64,000 bases of DNA from the NCBI GenBank assembly GCA_016432725.1, contig JACJDG010000003.1, positions 6,912,001-6,976,000 on the forward strand. The letters run 5' to 3'. The translations under genes were made by a program, and so were the position numbers. This DNA comes from Streptomyces sp. DHE7-1. Lineage in GTDB: Bacteria; Actinomycetota; Actinomycetes; Streptomycetales; Streptomycetaceae. The notes under the pieces are model-generated. The model searched no databases and was not told the DNA's origin. It saw nothing but the letters and a program-made list of their open reading frames with translations. Shown here piece by piece: positions 29,087-38,557 of this stretch. How positions within the stretch are numbered: the stretch's first letter is position 1; each line of letters starts with the position of its first letter.

Positions 29087-30078
29087 CTAGGGGCGGGGGC
29101 CGGGATCCTCTCCGGCCGCGCGGCAGCGGTCCCTGGCCCGCAGGAACACCTCCACCGCGGGGCCGCGGTCGGGGGCGCGGTACGTCCAGGGCGGCGGCGT
29201 GAAGTACGGGCCGATCGCGTCGAACACCCGGCCCGCCTCGGCGAACCGCTGGGCACCCCACAGCGCGTGGGCCAGGTGGTTGAGGTCCAGCAGGGAGCGC
29301 TCGCCCCGGCCGCGTGCTCGAACCAGGAGTGCAGCGCCCGCGTCGCCTCGCGGGTGGCGTCCTCCGCCACCCAGTGCAGGTCGAGCGCCGCGTCGTGGCC
29401 GGCGGCCCGCCGGTAGCGCTCGACCCGTACGTACAGCGGCAGCACGTGCAGGGCGGAGCCGGGCGGCGCCGGAGCGGCGGCCCACCGGGTGTAGCGGGCG
29501 GCCTCGGCGAGCCGGCCGGAGGAGGCGGTCGCGTACAGGAACTGGAGCATGCGGTGGTGCGCCTCGCGGTTGTGCGGGTCGCGCTTGCCGGCCTCGGCCA
29601 GCAGCCCCCAGGGGCCCGGCGGCAGCAGGGGCTCCGGCGGCGGTGTCCGGTGCTCCGGCCAGCGCTGCTCCGGGTCGAGCTGGGCCAGTGCCAGCAGGCA
29701 CACCCAGGGCACGGGGTCCTCCGGGGCGGACTGCGCCGCGGACTGCGCGGCGTCCCAGGCCTCGATCCACAACTCGTGTGCCCGCAGGTGCCGTTCGCGC
29801 CGCGCCCGCAGGGCCCGCTCCACGCCGACCCGGGCGTGCATCACCGCGGCCGGCACGCTGTCCGGCTCCTCCTCGAGCCAGGCCCGCACCACGTCGGTGC
29901 CGGCCGCGGCGGCCGCCAGGATCTGGGTGCGCTGGGTCCACTGCCACCAGCTCGTCGTGTCCGCCAGCAGCGCGCGCATCGCCATCCAGCGGCCGGTGCG
30001 CAGATCCTGCAGGGCGCCGCGCAGGGCACCGTCGTGACCGGCGGGATCGTAGGAGGCGCGGGCTCCCTCTCTGGCCAT
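29087..30078 (-). CDS. 330-aa protein of unknown function beside the permease
   Basis: The product is Trp- and Ala-rich and all helical by eye (MAMRALLADTTSWWQWTQRT, EAHHRMLQFLYATASSGRLA, NHLAHALWGAQRFAEAGRVF), with a pattern resembling TPR-like repeats. No signal or membrane segment and no catalytic motif were recognised. One base is missing at the CCCC run at 29304-29307; adding it gives 330 aa. ATG at 30078. It precedes the APC permease gene in a likely operon and is divergent from the FGGY kinase gene. Function not assigned. Confidence 0.7.
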
Positions 30079-30218
30079 CAGCCACCCGCCCCGGTCCGCG
30101 AGCGGACGGGCAGGGTGACGCGGTGCGCGGACAACAGCCCTCCTCGGGGCGGCGGTTGATGGTCACGTACAGGGTCGGCGGTCACTATAGGGGTGTCGTT
30201 TGCGCTCTGCCATCGATG

Positions 30219-30247
30219 TCAACTCAACGTCTCCAATGCATAGTTGA
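30219..30247. promoter_or_regulatory. spaced inverted repeat in divergent promoter region
   Basis: TCAACT at 30219-30224 and AGTTGA at 30242-30247 flank the most AT-rich bases between the divergent genes. A regulator site is possible but no regulator gene is adjacent. Confidence 0.3.
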
Positions 30248-30341
30248 TCACCGGCCGGCCGCGCTTGACGCCGGACACCGCCCGGCGGCAGGCTGTTCGC
30301 GCCGATCTTCGAAGGGCCGGACGGACGCGCGGGAGGGTGCG

Positions 30342-31772
30342 ATGACGGGGCCGGTGCTCGCCGTCGACCAGGGCACCTCCGGCACCAAGGCGCTGGTGGT
30401 CTGCCCCGAACGCGGCGTCCTGGGCACCGGGTTCGCCGCCGTGCGGCCCCGCCCGCTGCCCGGCGGACGGGTCGAGGCGGACCCCGAGGAGCTGTACGCC
30501 TCCGTGCTCGAGGCCGGCCGGGCCGCGCTCGCCGAGGCGGACGAGGACGTCGCGGCGATGGGCCTGGCCAACCAGGGCGAGACCGTGCTCGCCTGGGACC
30601 CGGCGACCGGCCGCCCGCTCACCGCCGCACTGGTCTGGCAGGACCGGCGCGCCGAGACCGTGTGCGCCGGACTGGGCGATGCCGCCGACGAGTTGCGGCA
30701 GCTCACCGGACTGCCCCTGGACCCGTACTTCGCGGCACCCAAGATGGCCTGGATCCGCCGCCACCTCACCCGCGAGGGCGTCGTCACCACCTCCGACGCC
30801 TGGCTGGTGCACCGGCTCACCGGCGCCTTCGTCACCGACGCGGCCACCGCCGGCCGCACCCAGCTCCTGGACCTGGACGGCGCCCACTGGTCGGCGCGGG
30901 CGCTGGAGGCGTACGGACTGCTCGGCGAACGGCTGCCGGAGATCACCGACAACGCGCAACCCGTCGGCACGACAAGGGCGTTCGGGCCCGAGATCCCCGT
31001 CACCGGCCTGATCGTCGACCAGCAGGCCGCCCTGCTCGCCCAGCGCATCACCGGGCCCGGCGGCGCCAAGTGCACCTACGGCACGGGCGCGTTCCTGCTC
31101 GCGCACACCGGCGGCACACCCCGGCGCGGCGACTCCGGCCTGGTGAGCTGCGTCGCCTGGCGGCTCGCCGGCGACACCGCCTACTGCCTCGACGGGCAGG
31201 TCTACACGGCCGCCTCCGCCGTGCGCTGGCTCACCGACCTCGGCGTCATCTCCTCGGCCGCCGACCTCGACCCGGTCGGCGGCTCGGTCCCCGACAGCGG
31301 CGGCGTCACCTTCGTACCCGCTCTCGCCGGGCTCGCCGCCCCCTGGTGGCGCGGCGACCTGCGCGGCTCCCTGACCGGGCTCGGTCTGGACACCGGCCCC
31401 GGGCACCTGGTGCGCGCCCTGTGCGAGGGCCTGGCGGCGCAGGTCACCGAGCTGGCCCGGGCGGCCACCACCGACCTCGGCACCCCTCTGGACACCCTGC
31501 GCGTCGACGGCGGCCTGACCCGCTCCGCCCTGCTCATGCAGACCCAGGCCGACCTCCTGCAACGCCCCGTCGAGGTCTCCGCCCTGCCCGACGCCACCGC
31601 GCTCGGCGCCGCCGCCCTGGCCCGGCTCGGCGCCGACCCCGCGCTGAGCGTGGCCGACGCCCTCCCCGGCTGGAGGCCGGCCGCCGTCTACGAGCCCCGT
31701 GTCCCGGCCGACGTGGCCGCCGAACGCCTGGCCGGCTTCCGCACCGCGGTCGCCGCGCTGCTCGGCTCATGA
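30342..31772 (+). CDS. FGGY-family carbohydrate kinase (glycerol kinase-like)
   Basis: A 476-aa sugar/polyol kinase. The ATP-binding start is VLAVDQGTSGTKALVV and the second phosphate loop is GAKCTYGTGAFLLAHTG. The adenosine region is LRVDGGLTRSALLMQTQADL. Glycerol-kinase-like features (NQGETVLAWDPATGRPL, VWQDRRAE) favour glycerol or a related polyol. ATG at 30342 follows GGGAGG. Its stop overlaps the next start as ATGA. Together with the two flavoprotein genes it forms a kinase plus glycerol-3-phosphate-dehydrogenase-like module, so phosphorylation followed by oxidation at C2 is the likely route. Confidence 0.87.
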   Translation: MTGPVLAVDQGTSGTKALVVCPERGVLGTGFAAVRPRPLPGGRVEADPEELYASVLEAGRAALAEADEDVAAMGLANQGETVLAWDPATGRPLTAALVWQDRRAETVCAGLGDAADELRQLTGLPLDPYFAAPKMAWIRRHLTREGVVTTSDAWLVHRLTGAFVTDAATAGRTQLLDLDGAHWSARALEAYGLLGERLPEITDNAQPVGTTRAFGPEIPVTGLIVDQQAALLAQRITGPGGAKCTYGTGAFLLAHTGGTPRRGDSGLVSCVAWRLAGDTAYCLDGQVYTAASAVRWLTDLGVISSAADLDPVGGSVPDSGGVTFVPALAGLAAPWWRGDLRGSLTGLGLDTGPGHLVRALCEGLAAQVTELARAATTDLGTPLDTLRVDGGLTRSALLMQTQADLLQRPVEVSALPDATALGAAALARLGADPALSVADALPGWRPAAVYEPRVPADVAAERLAGFRTAVAALLGS

Positions 31773-33172
31773 CGGTCACCGCAGAGGGGCCGCTGCCCGG
31801 GCCGCCGTACGACGTCGCGATCGTCGGCGCCGGGGTCGTCGGTTGCGCCATCGCCCGCGAACTCGCCCGTCACCCCGCCCTGCGGGTCGCCCTCGTCGAG
31901 GCCCAGGACGACGTCGGCCAGGGCACCTCCAAGGCCAACACCGCCATCCTGCACACCGGTTTCGACGCCACTTCGGGCTCCCTGGAGGCCACGCTGGTCC
32001 GCGAGGGCTCCCGGCGGCTCGCCGCCTACGCCGCCGAGTCCGGCATCCCCGTCGAACGGACCGGTGCCCTGCTCGTCGCCTGGGACGAGGAGCAGCTCGC
32101 CACGCTGCCCGGGCTCGCCGAGAAGGCCGGGCGCAACGGCTGCCCCGACACCCGGCTCCTCGGCGCCGACGAGCTCTACGCCCGCGAGCCGCACCTCGGG
32201 CCGGGCGCGCTCGGCGCCCTGCACGTGCCCGGCGAGAGCATCATCTGCCCCTGGACGACGACCCTGGCCTACGCCACCCAGGCGGTCCGCGCGGGCGTCC
32301 ACCTGCACCTCGGCACCCGGGTGGTCCGGTCCGAACGGCCGAACGACGTCCATGTGCTGACCACCTCCCGGGGCACCCTGCGCGCCCGGTACCTGGTCAA
32401 CGCGGCCGGACTGCACGCCGACACCCTCGACCGGGCGCTCGGCCACGACGACTTCACCGTCACCCCGCGCCGCGGCCAGCTCATCGTCCACGACCGGTTC
32501 GCCCGCCCCCTGGTCCGGCACATCCTCCTCCCCGTCCCGACCGCTCTCGGCAAGGGCGTCCTGATCGCGCCGACCGTGCACGGCAACGTCCTGCTCGGCC
32601 CCACCGCCGAGGACCTGGACGACAGACGGGCCACCCGGACCACCGCGGAGGGCCTCGCCCTGCTGCGGGAGAAGGGCCGCCGCATCCTCCCCGCGCTGCT
32701 CGACGAGGAGGTCACCGCCGTCTACGCCGGTCTCCGCGCCGCCACCGAGCACGACGACTACCGGATCGCCGCGCACCGCGAGCAGGCGTACGTCACCGTC
32801 GGCGGCATCCGTTCCACCGGCCTCACCGCGTCCATGGCCATCGCCGGCCACGTCGTGGGGCTGCTGGCCGGCACCGGGCTCCACCTCGGTCCGATGCGGG
32901 AACCGGAGCCGGTACGGATGCCCGGCATCGGCGAGGCCTCCCCGCGCCCCTGCCTGCGGCCCGAACTGGTCGCGGCCGACCCGGAGTACGGCGTGCTCGT
33001 CTGCCACTGCGAGCGGGTCTCCCGCGGCGAGATCCGCGACGCGCTCGCCAGTACGGTCCCGCCGCGCGCCCTGGAGGGCCTGCGCCGGCGCACCCGGGCC
33101 GGGGCGGGCCGCTGCCAGGGGTTCCACTGCGGGGCGGCGGTACGGGAGCTGTTCGAGGAGGCGCGCCCATGA
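31769..33172 (+). CDS. GlpA-like FAD dehydrogenase with BFD domain
   Basis: A 467-aa DAO-fold flavoprotein (VAIVGAGVVGCAIARELARH) with the class III glycerol-3-phosphate dehydrogenase feature GQGTSKANTAILHTGFDA. The C-terminus carries a BFD-like [2Fe-2S] domain with cysteines in VLVCHCERVSRGEI and AGRCQGFHCG. It would oxidise the product of the kinase and pass electrons to the membrane chain. It overlaps both neighbours by 4 bases (ATGA), so the three genes are coupled. Confidence 0.87.
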   Translation: MTVTAEGPLPGPPYDVAIVGAGVVGCAIARELARHPALRVALVEAQDDVGQGTSKANTAILHTGFDATSGSLEATLVREGSRRLAAYAAESGIPVERTGALLVAWDEEQLATLPGLAEKAGRNGCPDTRLLGADELYAREPHLGPGALGALHVPGESIICPWTTTLAYATQAVRAGVHLHLGTRVVRSERPNDVHVLTTSRGTLRARYLVNAAGLHADTLDRALGHDDFTVTPRRGQLIVHDRFARPLVRHILLPVPTALGKGVLIAPTVHGNVLLGPTAEDLDDRRATRTTAEGLALLREKGRRILPALLDEEVTAVYAGLRAATEHDDYRIAAHREQAYVTVGGIRSTGLTASMAIAGHVVGLLAGTGLHLGPMREPEPVRMPGIGEASPRPCLRPELVAADPEYGVLVCHCERVSRGEIRDALASTVPPRALEGLRRRTRAGAGRCQGFHCGAAVRELFEEARP

Positions 33173-34405
33173 CCGCGAACCCGCCCGTGCGCTCCGTCGA
33201 CGTCCTCGTCGTCGGCGCCGGCCCCGCCGGACTCGCCGCCGCGGCCCGCCTTGCCGCCGCCGGCGCGGGCCGGGTCGAGGTGGTCGAGCGGGAGGAACGG
33301 CCCGGGGGAGCGGCCCGCTACTGCGCGCAGGGCGGCTTCGGCACCTGGACGCGTCCGCTGACCGGCCCCGTGTACGCCCGCCTCCTCACCGAGGCCGCCG
33401 CGAGCGCGGGCGCCGTGGTGCGCACGGGAGTGACGGTGCTGGACTGGGCGCACACCGGGCCACCGCATCCGGAGGTACCCGCCGGTGCGGCGGGGGAGGG
33501 CGCGGCGGCCGGCCCCGGGGCGGTCGGTGCGGCGGCCGCGGACCCGGCGGACGGCCCGTGGGCCGCCGGCGCGGCACGCGAAGGCGCGGCCGGGGCCCGG
33601 CATCGGCGGACGTCCCCCGGCTGCCGGGGGCCGACGGCGGCCGGGCGGCCGAGGGCGCGGCAGCACCGGGCGCGCCCCGGGTGACGGAGCCGGCCGGTGC
33701 CGCCCGCGCGAGCGCCGCGGGTGCCTCCGGCCACCGTTCCGCCCCGGTCCTCACGGTGGTCGGCCCCGGCGGGCCGGAGGCGCTCACGGCACGAGCGGTC
33801 GTCCTCGCCACCGGCGCCCGGGAACGCCCCCGCGCGGCCCGGCTGGTCCCCGGCACCCGGCCCGCCGGTGTGTACACCGGCGGCGAACTCCTACAGGCGG
33901 TCAACCTGTTCGGGCAGCCCGTCGGCACCCGCGCGGTCGTGGTCGGCGCCGAATACGTCTCCTACGCCGCGGCCGCCACCCTGCGAGCGGCCGGTGTCGC
34001 GGTCGCCGCCCTGGTCACCGAAGCGGACCACGCGCAAGTACCGCCCGTCCGCGCGCAGTCGGCCCGCCTGGGCCGCCGCATCCCCCTCCTCACCCGCACC
34101 ACCATCGACGAACTCCTGGGCCACGGCCGCCTGTCCGGTGTCCGCCTGCGCCACCGCGACGGCCGCACGGCGGTCCTGTCCTGCGACACGATCGTCTTCA
34201 CCGGCGACTTCGTGGCCGAGAACGAACTCGCCCGGACCGCCGGCATCCGCCTCGCCGCGAACCCGTACACCTCACACCCCGGCGTCTTCGCCGCGGGCGG
34301 CCTCCTGCACCCGGGCCGGCGCGCCGCCGCGGCAGCGAGCGCCGGGGTGACGGCGGCCGGCGCGGTGCTGCACTGGCTCGCGGGGCGGCCTGGCCCGCCG
34401 CCTGA
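33169..34405 (+). CDS. pyridine nucleotide-disulfide-type oxidoreductase with Ala/Gly-rich insert
   Basis: The N-terminal FAD motif is VDVLVVGAGPAGLAAAARLA, followed by GGAARYCAQGGFG; a central motif AVVVGAEYVSYAAAATLRAA and the C-terminal SHPGVFAAGGLLHPG are present. About 85 residues of Ala/Gly/Pro-rich sequence are inserted after the first third. Two bases are missing: one at CCC 33596-33598, and one near CCC 34393-34396. The second repair is needed because the frame otherwise runs without a stop into the opposite gene; it then ends at TGA 34403. With both, 412 aa. It is probably the accessory electron-transfer subunit of the GlpA-like enzyme. Confidence 0.72.
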
Positions 34406-34444
34406 CGGGACCGGCAGGTCCCGCCGGTCCCCGGATGCGGAGTC

Positions 34445-35209
34445 CTACAGCTCCCTGAAGGACCCGTGCCGTCCCGCGCCGCCCGCGAACCGCGCCGCGC
34501 CCTCCAGGCCCTCCGCCAGCACGGCGACGCCGTACCGGAGTTCACCGCGCATCGCCGTCTCCTCGGCCAGGCCGTCCTGCTCCAGTACCGAGGCCCGGTC
34601 CTCGCGCAGGCACGCCTGCGGGAAGCGGGCGATGGCGGCCGCGAGTTCCTCCGCCTCGGCGCGGGCGCGGCCCGTCGGCACCACCCGGTTGGCGAGGCCC
34701 ATGCCGAGGGCCTCGCGGGCCGGGACCGGGCGGCCGGTGAGGATCATGTCCATGGCCCGGCTGGTGCCGATCAGGCGGGGGAGCCGGACCGTGCCGCCGT
34801 CGATCAGCGGAACGCCCCAGCGGCGGCAGAACACCCCGAAGACGGCGTCCTCCTCGGCGACCCGGAGATCGCACCACAGGGCGAGTTCGAGGCCGCCCGC
34901 GACGGCGTGCCCCGCGACGGCCGCGATCACCGGCTTGGTCAGCCGCATGCGGGTCGGCCCCATCGGCCCGTCGCCGTCCTCCGCGACCCGGTTGCCCCGC
35001 TCCGTGCCGACCGCCTTGAGGTCGGCGCCCGCGCAGAAGGTGCCGCCCTCGCCCCACAGCACCGCCACGCGGGCGGTGTCGTCGGCCTCGAACGCCCGGA
35101 AGGCCGCGGCGAGTTCGGCGGCCGTCGGGCCGTCGACCGCGTTGCGGGCCTCAGGGCGGGAAAGCACGATCGTGGTGACGTGTTCCCTGCGCTCCACGCG
35201 GACCGGCAC
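34445..35209 (-). CDS. enoyl-CoA hydratase/isomerase (crotonase) family
   Basis: A 254-aa crotonase-fold protein. The oxyanion-hole segments are GTFCAGADLKAVG and AAVAGHAVAGGLELALWCD; the second catalytic region is FGVFCRRWGVPLIDGGTVRL. The usual glutamate of true hydratases (in GxxPE or similar) is not evident, so the reaction may be isomerisation or hydrolysis rather than hydration. GTG at 35209 is chosen because GAGGAG stands 8 bases upstream. It converges on the oxidoreductase gene and follows the LPG-type gene on the same strand with 54 bases between. Confidence 0.85.
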   Translation of the reverse strand: MPVRVERREHVTTIVLSRPEARNAVDGPTAAELAAAFRAFEADDTARVAVLWGEGGTFCAGADLKAVGTERGNRVAEDGDGPMGPTRMRLTKPVIAAVAGHAVAGGLELALWCDLRVAEEDAVFGVFCRRWGVPLIDGGTVRLPRLIGTSRAMDMILTGRPVPAREALGMGLANRVVPTGRARAEAEELAAAIARFPQACLREDRASVLEQDGLAEETAMRGELRYGVAVLAEGLEGAARFAGGAGRHGSFREL

Positions 35210-35263
35210 GGCGGTGCTCCTCTTCGGGGTGCGGCGACCAGCGGCTCGAAGGGCCACTCTGCC

Positions 35264-36330
35264 TCAGATGACCTTCAGCCGCACCAGCGCCCCCAGCGTC
35301 AGCGCACCCGGCAGCAGCGGCACCCACACGGTGATGACCCGGTAGGCCAGCACCACCGCCGTGGCCACCGCGGCCGGTCCGCCGGCCGCGACCAGCGTCA
35401 CGATCAGCGCCCCCTCCACCGAGCCGATCCCACCCGGTGCCGGCACCAGCGCCACCGCGACCGTCGCCGCGAGGTAGGCGAGCGCCATGTGCGCCGGGGG
35501 CACCGGCAGCTCCAGCGCCCGGCCCACCGCGGCGAGACCGGCCGCCTGGCAGGCCGGGAACGCCAGCGAACCGCCCCACAGGGCCAGCGCCCGGGCCGGC
35601 CGCGTGTGCACCGACCGCGCCTCGCCCAGGGCGTCGCGCAGGAAGGCGCACACGGCCGTGCGCAGCCGCCGTACGAGGGCCAGCGCGGCCGCCGCCACCA
35701 GCAGCAGCGCGCCCGCACCGGACAGCAGCGGCAGCGCGGAGCCGGCGGGCAGCAGCGTGCCCGGCCGCAGCGCGTCGGGAAGGCGATCAGCAGCGCGGCC
35801 AGCAGACCGAGCCGGCCCACGCTCTCCGCCAGCAGATACAGGGCCAGCGCCGCCGACGAGCGGGCCGGCGGCACCCCGCACACGGTCATGAAGCGCAGGT
35901 TCACCGCGCTCGCGCCGAGGCCGGTGGGGAGCAGATGGTTGGCCGCGCCCGCCGCGAACTGGGTGGCCAGCAGCCGCCGCTTCGGCAGCGGCTGCACCAC
36001 CGCGCCCTGCCGGGTGAACGCGGCCGCCACCCAGGTCAGGCAGGTCGCGGCGGCCGCCGCCAGCAGCCACGGCCAGGAGGCGGTGCGCAACTGGCCGAAG
36101 CCCTCGGCGAGCACCGAGCGGTGCCGCACCGCGGCCACGGCGACCAGCAGGAGCGGCACCGCGCACAGGGCGTGCCGGACCGGGAAGCGCCGGCGGAGGC
36201 GTCCCCGGGGGACGTCGGGGAATCGGAGCGCTGTCACACCGGAAGAGGTTCGCCGCGCCGCGTCAACGGCGGATGGCGCGGGCGGGGACGGCGGCTTACG
36301 GGCGGGCAGCGGATGGGCGTAAGGAGTCAT
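35264..36330 (-). CDS. lysylphosphatidylglycerol-synthase-type membrane protein (UPF0104)
   Basis: A multispanning membrane protein of 355 aa after repair, with the family pattern NHLLPTGLGASAVNLRFM near the middle and VPAPGGIGSVEGALI near the end. This is the transmembrane flippase-like domain only; the cytosolic synthase domain of MprF is absent. One base is missing in GGG at 35777-35779. ATG at 36330 gives a 30-residue hydrophilic start; GTG at 36237 is a possible alternative. Its substrate is unknown; relatives move lipids. It is divergent from the SoxR-box ABC gene with 87 bases between. Confidence 0.78.
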
Positions 36331-36379
36331 GGAGCCCTTCGGGCGCGGGGAAGCCGGCGGAATCGGGGAGGCGCGGACA

Positions 36380-36410
36380 TTGACCTCAACGACGCTTGAG
36401 GTCCTACGTT
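36380..36410 (+). promoter_or_regulatory. SoxR-type promoter of the ABC exporter gene
   Basis: TTGACC at 36380-36385 and TACGTT at 36405-36410 are separated by 19 bases. The spacer contains the perfect inverted repeat GACCTCAA-CGACGC-TTGAGGTC (36382-36403), whose 18-bp core CCTCAACGACGCTTGAGG is the SoxR box layout. The long spacer is the hallmark of MerR-family activation. Transcription would start at about 36417-36418, at the ATG, so the mRNA is probably leaderless. Confidence 0.85.
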
Positions 36411-36417
36411 CTCTCCC

Positions 36418-38301
36418 ATGAGCATGGAGACCACCGCCTGGACGCAGCTGCACAGCGTCATGAACGCACAGGCCGAGCGCCGCCCCTTCGACCCCGCCAC
36501 GCTGCGCCGCATCGCCGCCTTCGCCCGCCCGCACCGCGCGGGCATCATCCGCTTCGTCGTGCTCGGGGTGGTGACGGCGCTGCTGGCCGTGGCCACCCCG
36601 GTGCTCGCCGGCCACGTCGTCGACGCGATCGTGGCGGGCCACGACTCCAGGGCCGTCGTACGGCTGTCGCTGCTGATCGCGCTGGTGGCGCTCGCCGAAG
36701 CCGGGCTGGGCGTCCTCGGCCGGCGTCTGTCGTCGACGCTCGGGGAGGGGCTCATCCTCGACCTGCGCACGGCCGTGTTCGATCATGTGCAGCGCATGCC
36801 CGTCGCGTTCTTCACACGTACCCGTACGGGAGCGCTGGTCAGCCGTCTCAACAACGACGTGATCGGCGCCCAGCGGGCGTTCGCCAACACCCTCTCGGGC
36901 GTGGTGACCAACCTCGTCACCCTGCTGCTCACCCTCGCGGTGATGCTCACCCTGTCCTGGCAGATCACGCTGCTCGCGCTGGTGCTGCTGCCGGTGTTCG
37001 TGCTGCCCGCCCGCCGCATGGGCAGCCGGATGGCCCGGATGCAACGGGAGGCCGCGGCCCTCAACGCGGCCATGGGCACCCGGATGACCGAGCGGTTCTC
37101 CGCGCCCGGCGCCACCCTGGTCAAGCTGTTCGGCCGCCCGGAGGAGGAGTCGGCGGAGTTCGCGGCCCGCGCCCGCCGGGTCCGTGACATCGGGGTGCGC
37201 ACGGCCACGGCCCAGTCCGTGTTCATCACCAGCCTCACCCTGGTCTCCGCCCTCGCCCTGGCCCTCGTCTACGGCCTCGGCGGCTGGTTCGCGCTGCACG
37301 GCACCCTGGACGCCGGCGCGGTCGTCTCCCTCGCCCTGCTGCTCACCCGGCTCTACGCCCCGCTCACCGCGCTCGCCGGGGCGCGCGTCGAGGTGATGTC
37401 CGCCCTGGTCAGTTTCGAGCGGGTCTTCGAGGTGCTCGACCTGAAGCCGCTCATCGAGGAGAAGCCGGACGCCGCCGCGGTGCCGGAGGGACCGGTCGCG
37501 GTCGAGTTCGACGACGTCCGCTTCGCCTACCCGTCCGCCGACCAGGTCTCCCTCGCCTCACTGGAGGAGGTCGCGGCCCTGGACACCCGCGGTGGCACCG
37601 AGGTCCTGCACGGCGTCTCCTTCCGCGCCGAACCCGGTCAGACCGTCGCCCTCGTGGGCTCCTCCGGCGCCGGCAAGTCCACCATCGCGCAGCTGCTGCC
37701 GCGCCTGTACGACGTCGGCTCCGGCGCCGTGCGGATCGGTGGCGCCGACGTGCGCGACCTGAGCGCCGCCTCGCTGCGGGCCACCCTCGGCATGGTCACC
37801 CAGGACGGGCACCTCTTCCACGACACCGTCCGGGCCAACCTGTTGCTGGCCCGTCCGCAGGCCACGGACGAGGAACTGTGGGACGCGCTGGGCCGCGCCC
37901 GCCTCGCCGAGGTCGTGCGCTCCCTGCCGGACGGTCTCGACACGGTCGTCGGCGAGCGCGGCTACCGGCTCTCCGGCGGGGAGCGCCAGCGCATGACCAT
38001 CGCCCGGCTGCTGCTGGCCCGCCAGCGCGTGGTCATCCTCGACGAGGCCACCGCCCACCTGGACAACACCTCGGAGGCGGCCGTGCAGGAGGCGCTCACC
38101 GAGGCGCTGGAGGGCCGTACCGCCGTGGTGATCGCCCACCGGCTGTCCACCGTGCGGGCCGCCGACCAGATCCTGGTCGTGGAGTCCGGCCGGATCGTGG
38201 AGCGGGGCACGCACGACGAACTGCTCGCGGTCGACGGGCGCTACGCCGAGCTGCACCGCACCCAGTTCGCCCGGCGGCAGGGCGAGGTACCGGCCGTCTG
38301 A
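36418..38301 (+). CDS. ABC exporter (fused membrane and ATPase domains), SoxR target type
   Basis: A 627-aa half-exporter. Six membrane helices occupy residues about 40-330. The ATPase has Walker A VGSSGAGKST, the signature LSGGERQRM, Walker B VVILDEAT and H-loop IAHRLST. About 15 extra residues stand between the A-loop Tyr (FAYPSADQ) and Walker A (ASLEEVAALDTRGG). The gene probably gives a leaderless transcript from a SoxR-type promoter. From memory, S. coelicolor SoxR, activated by redox-cycling pigments, controls an ABC transporter gene (SCO7008) of this kind. Export of redox-active secondary metabolites is the likely task. Confidence 0.93.
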   Translation: MSMETTAWTQLHSVMNAQAERRPFDPATLRRIAAFARPHRAGIIRFVVLGVVTALLAVATPVLAGHVVDAIVAGHDSRAVVRLSLLIALVALAEAGLGVLGRRLSSTLGEGLILDLRTAVFDHVQRMPVAFFTRTRTGALVSRLNNDVIGAQRAFANTLSGVVTNLVTLLLTLAVMLTLSWQITLLALVLLPVFVLPARRMGSRMARMQREAAALNAAMGTRMTERFSAPGATLVKLFGRPEEESAEFAARARRVRDIGVRTATAQSVFITSLTLVSALALALVYGLGGWFALHGTLDAGAVVSLALLLTRLYAPLTALAGARVEVMSALVSFERVFEVLDLKPLIEEKPDAAAVPEGPVAVEFDDVRFAYPSADQVSLASLEEVAALDTRGGTEVLHGVSFRAEPGQTVALVGSSGAGKSTIAQLLPRLYDVGSGAVRIGGADVRDLSAASLRATLGMVTQDGHLFHDTVRANLLLARPQATDEELWDALGRARLAEVVRSLPDGLDTVVGERGYRLSGGERQRMTIARLLLARQRVVILDEATAHLDNTSEAAVQEALTEALEGRTAVVIAHRLSTVRAADQILVVESGRIVERGTHDELLAVDGRYAELHRTQFARRQGEVPAV

Positions 38302-38332
38302 CGGCCACCGCCCCGCGGCCGGACGCCACGGG

Positions 38333-38371
38333 GCCGGGGTCCGGCCGTGGGAGACGCGGCCGGACCCCGGC
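38333..38371 (+). terminator. hairpin after the ABC exporter gene
   Basis: GCCGGGGTCCGGCC (38333-38346) pairs with GGCCGGACCCCGGC (38358-38371) across 11 bases, 32 bases past the stop. Confidence 0.75.
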
Positions 38372-38440
38372 GCGGCGGCGCGGAGCCGGCCACCGGTTGC
38401 CGTCCAGATCCATGACCGCTGTCCAACCCCTTGACGGCAC

Positions 38441-38452
38441 TGGTCCGGACCT
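38441..38452 (+). promoter_or_regulatory. chitinase-type operator TGGTCCGGACCT
   Basis: TGGTCCGGACCT differs by one base from the 12-base repeat TGGTCCAGACCT known from Streptomyces chitinase promoters, and also resembles DasR sites. Only one copy is seen. It lies about 105 bases before the chitinase start. Confidence 0.55.
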
Positions 38453-38557
38453 TTAACTTCACGCCTTAATCAAAGACACCGGATGCGCTCAACGCCCCTC
38501 CTCAGGTGCGCTGTTGGGCGCCTCCGGTGACCCCCCACGTGAAAGGCCCGCCCCTCC

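Noticed and set aside
33558..35345. Continuous 595-codon frame from the oxidoreductase into the crotonase region
   Set aside because: The last 310 codons are antisense to the well-supported crotonase gene; a missing C near 34393 explains the lost stop at 34403.
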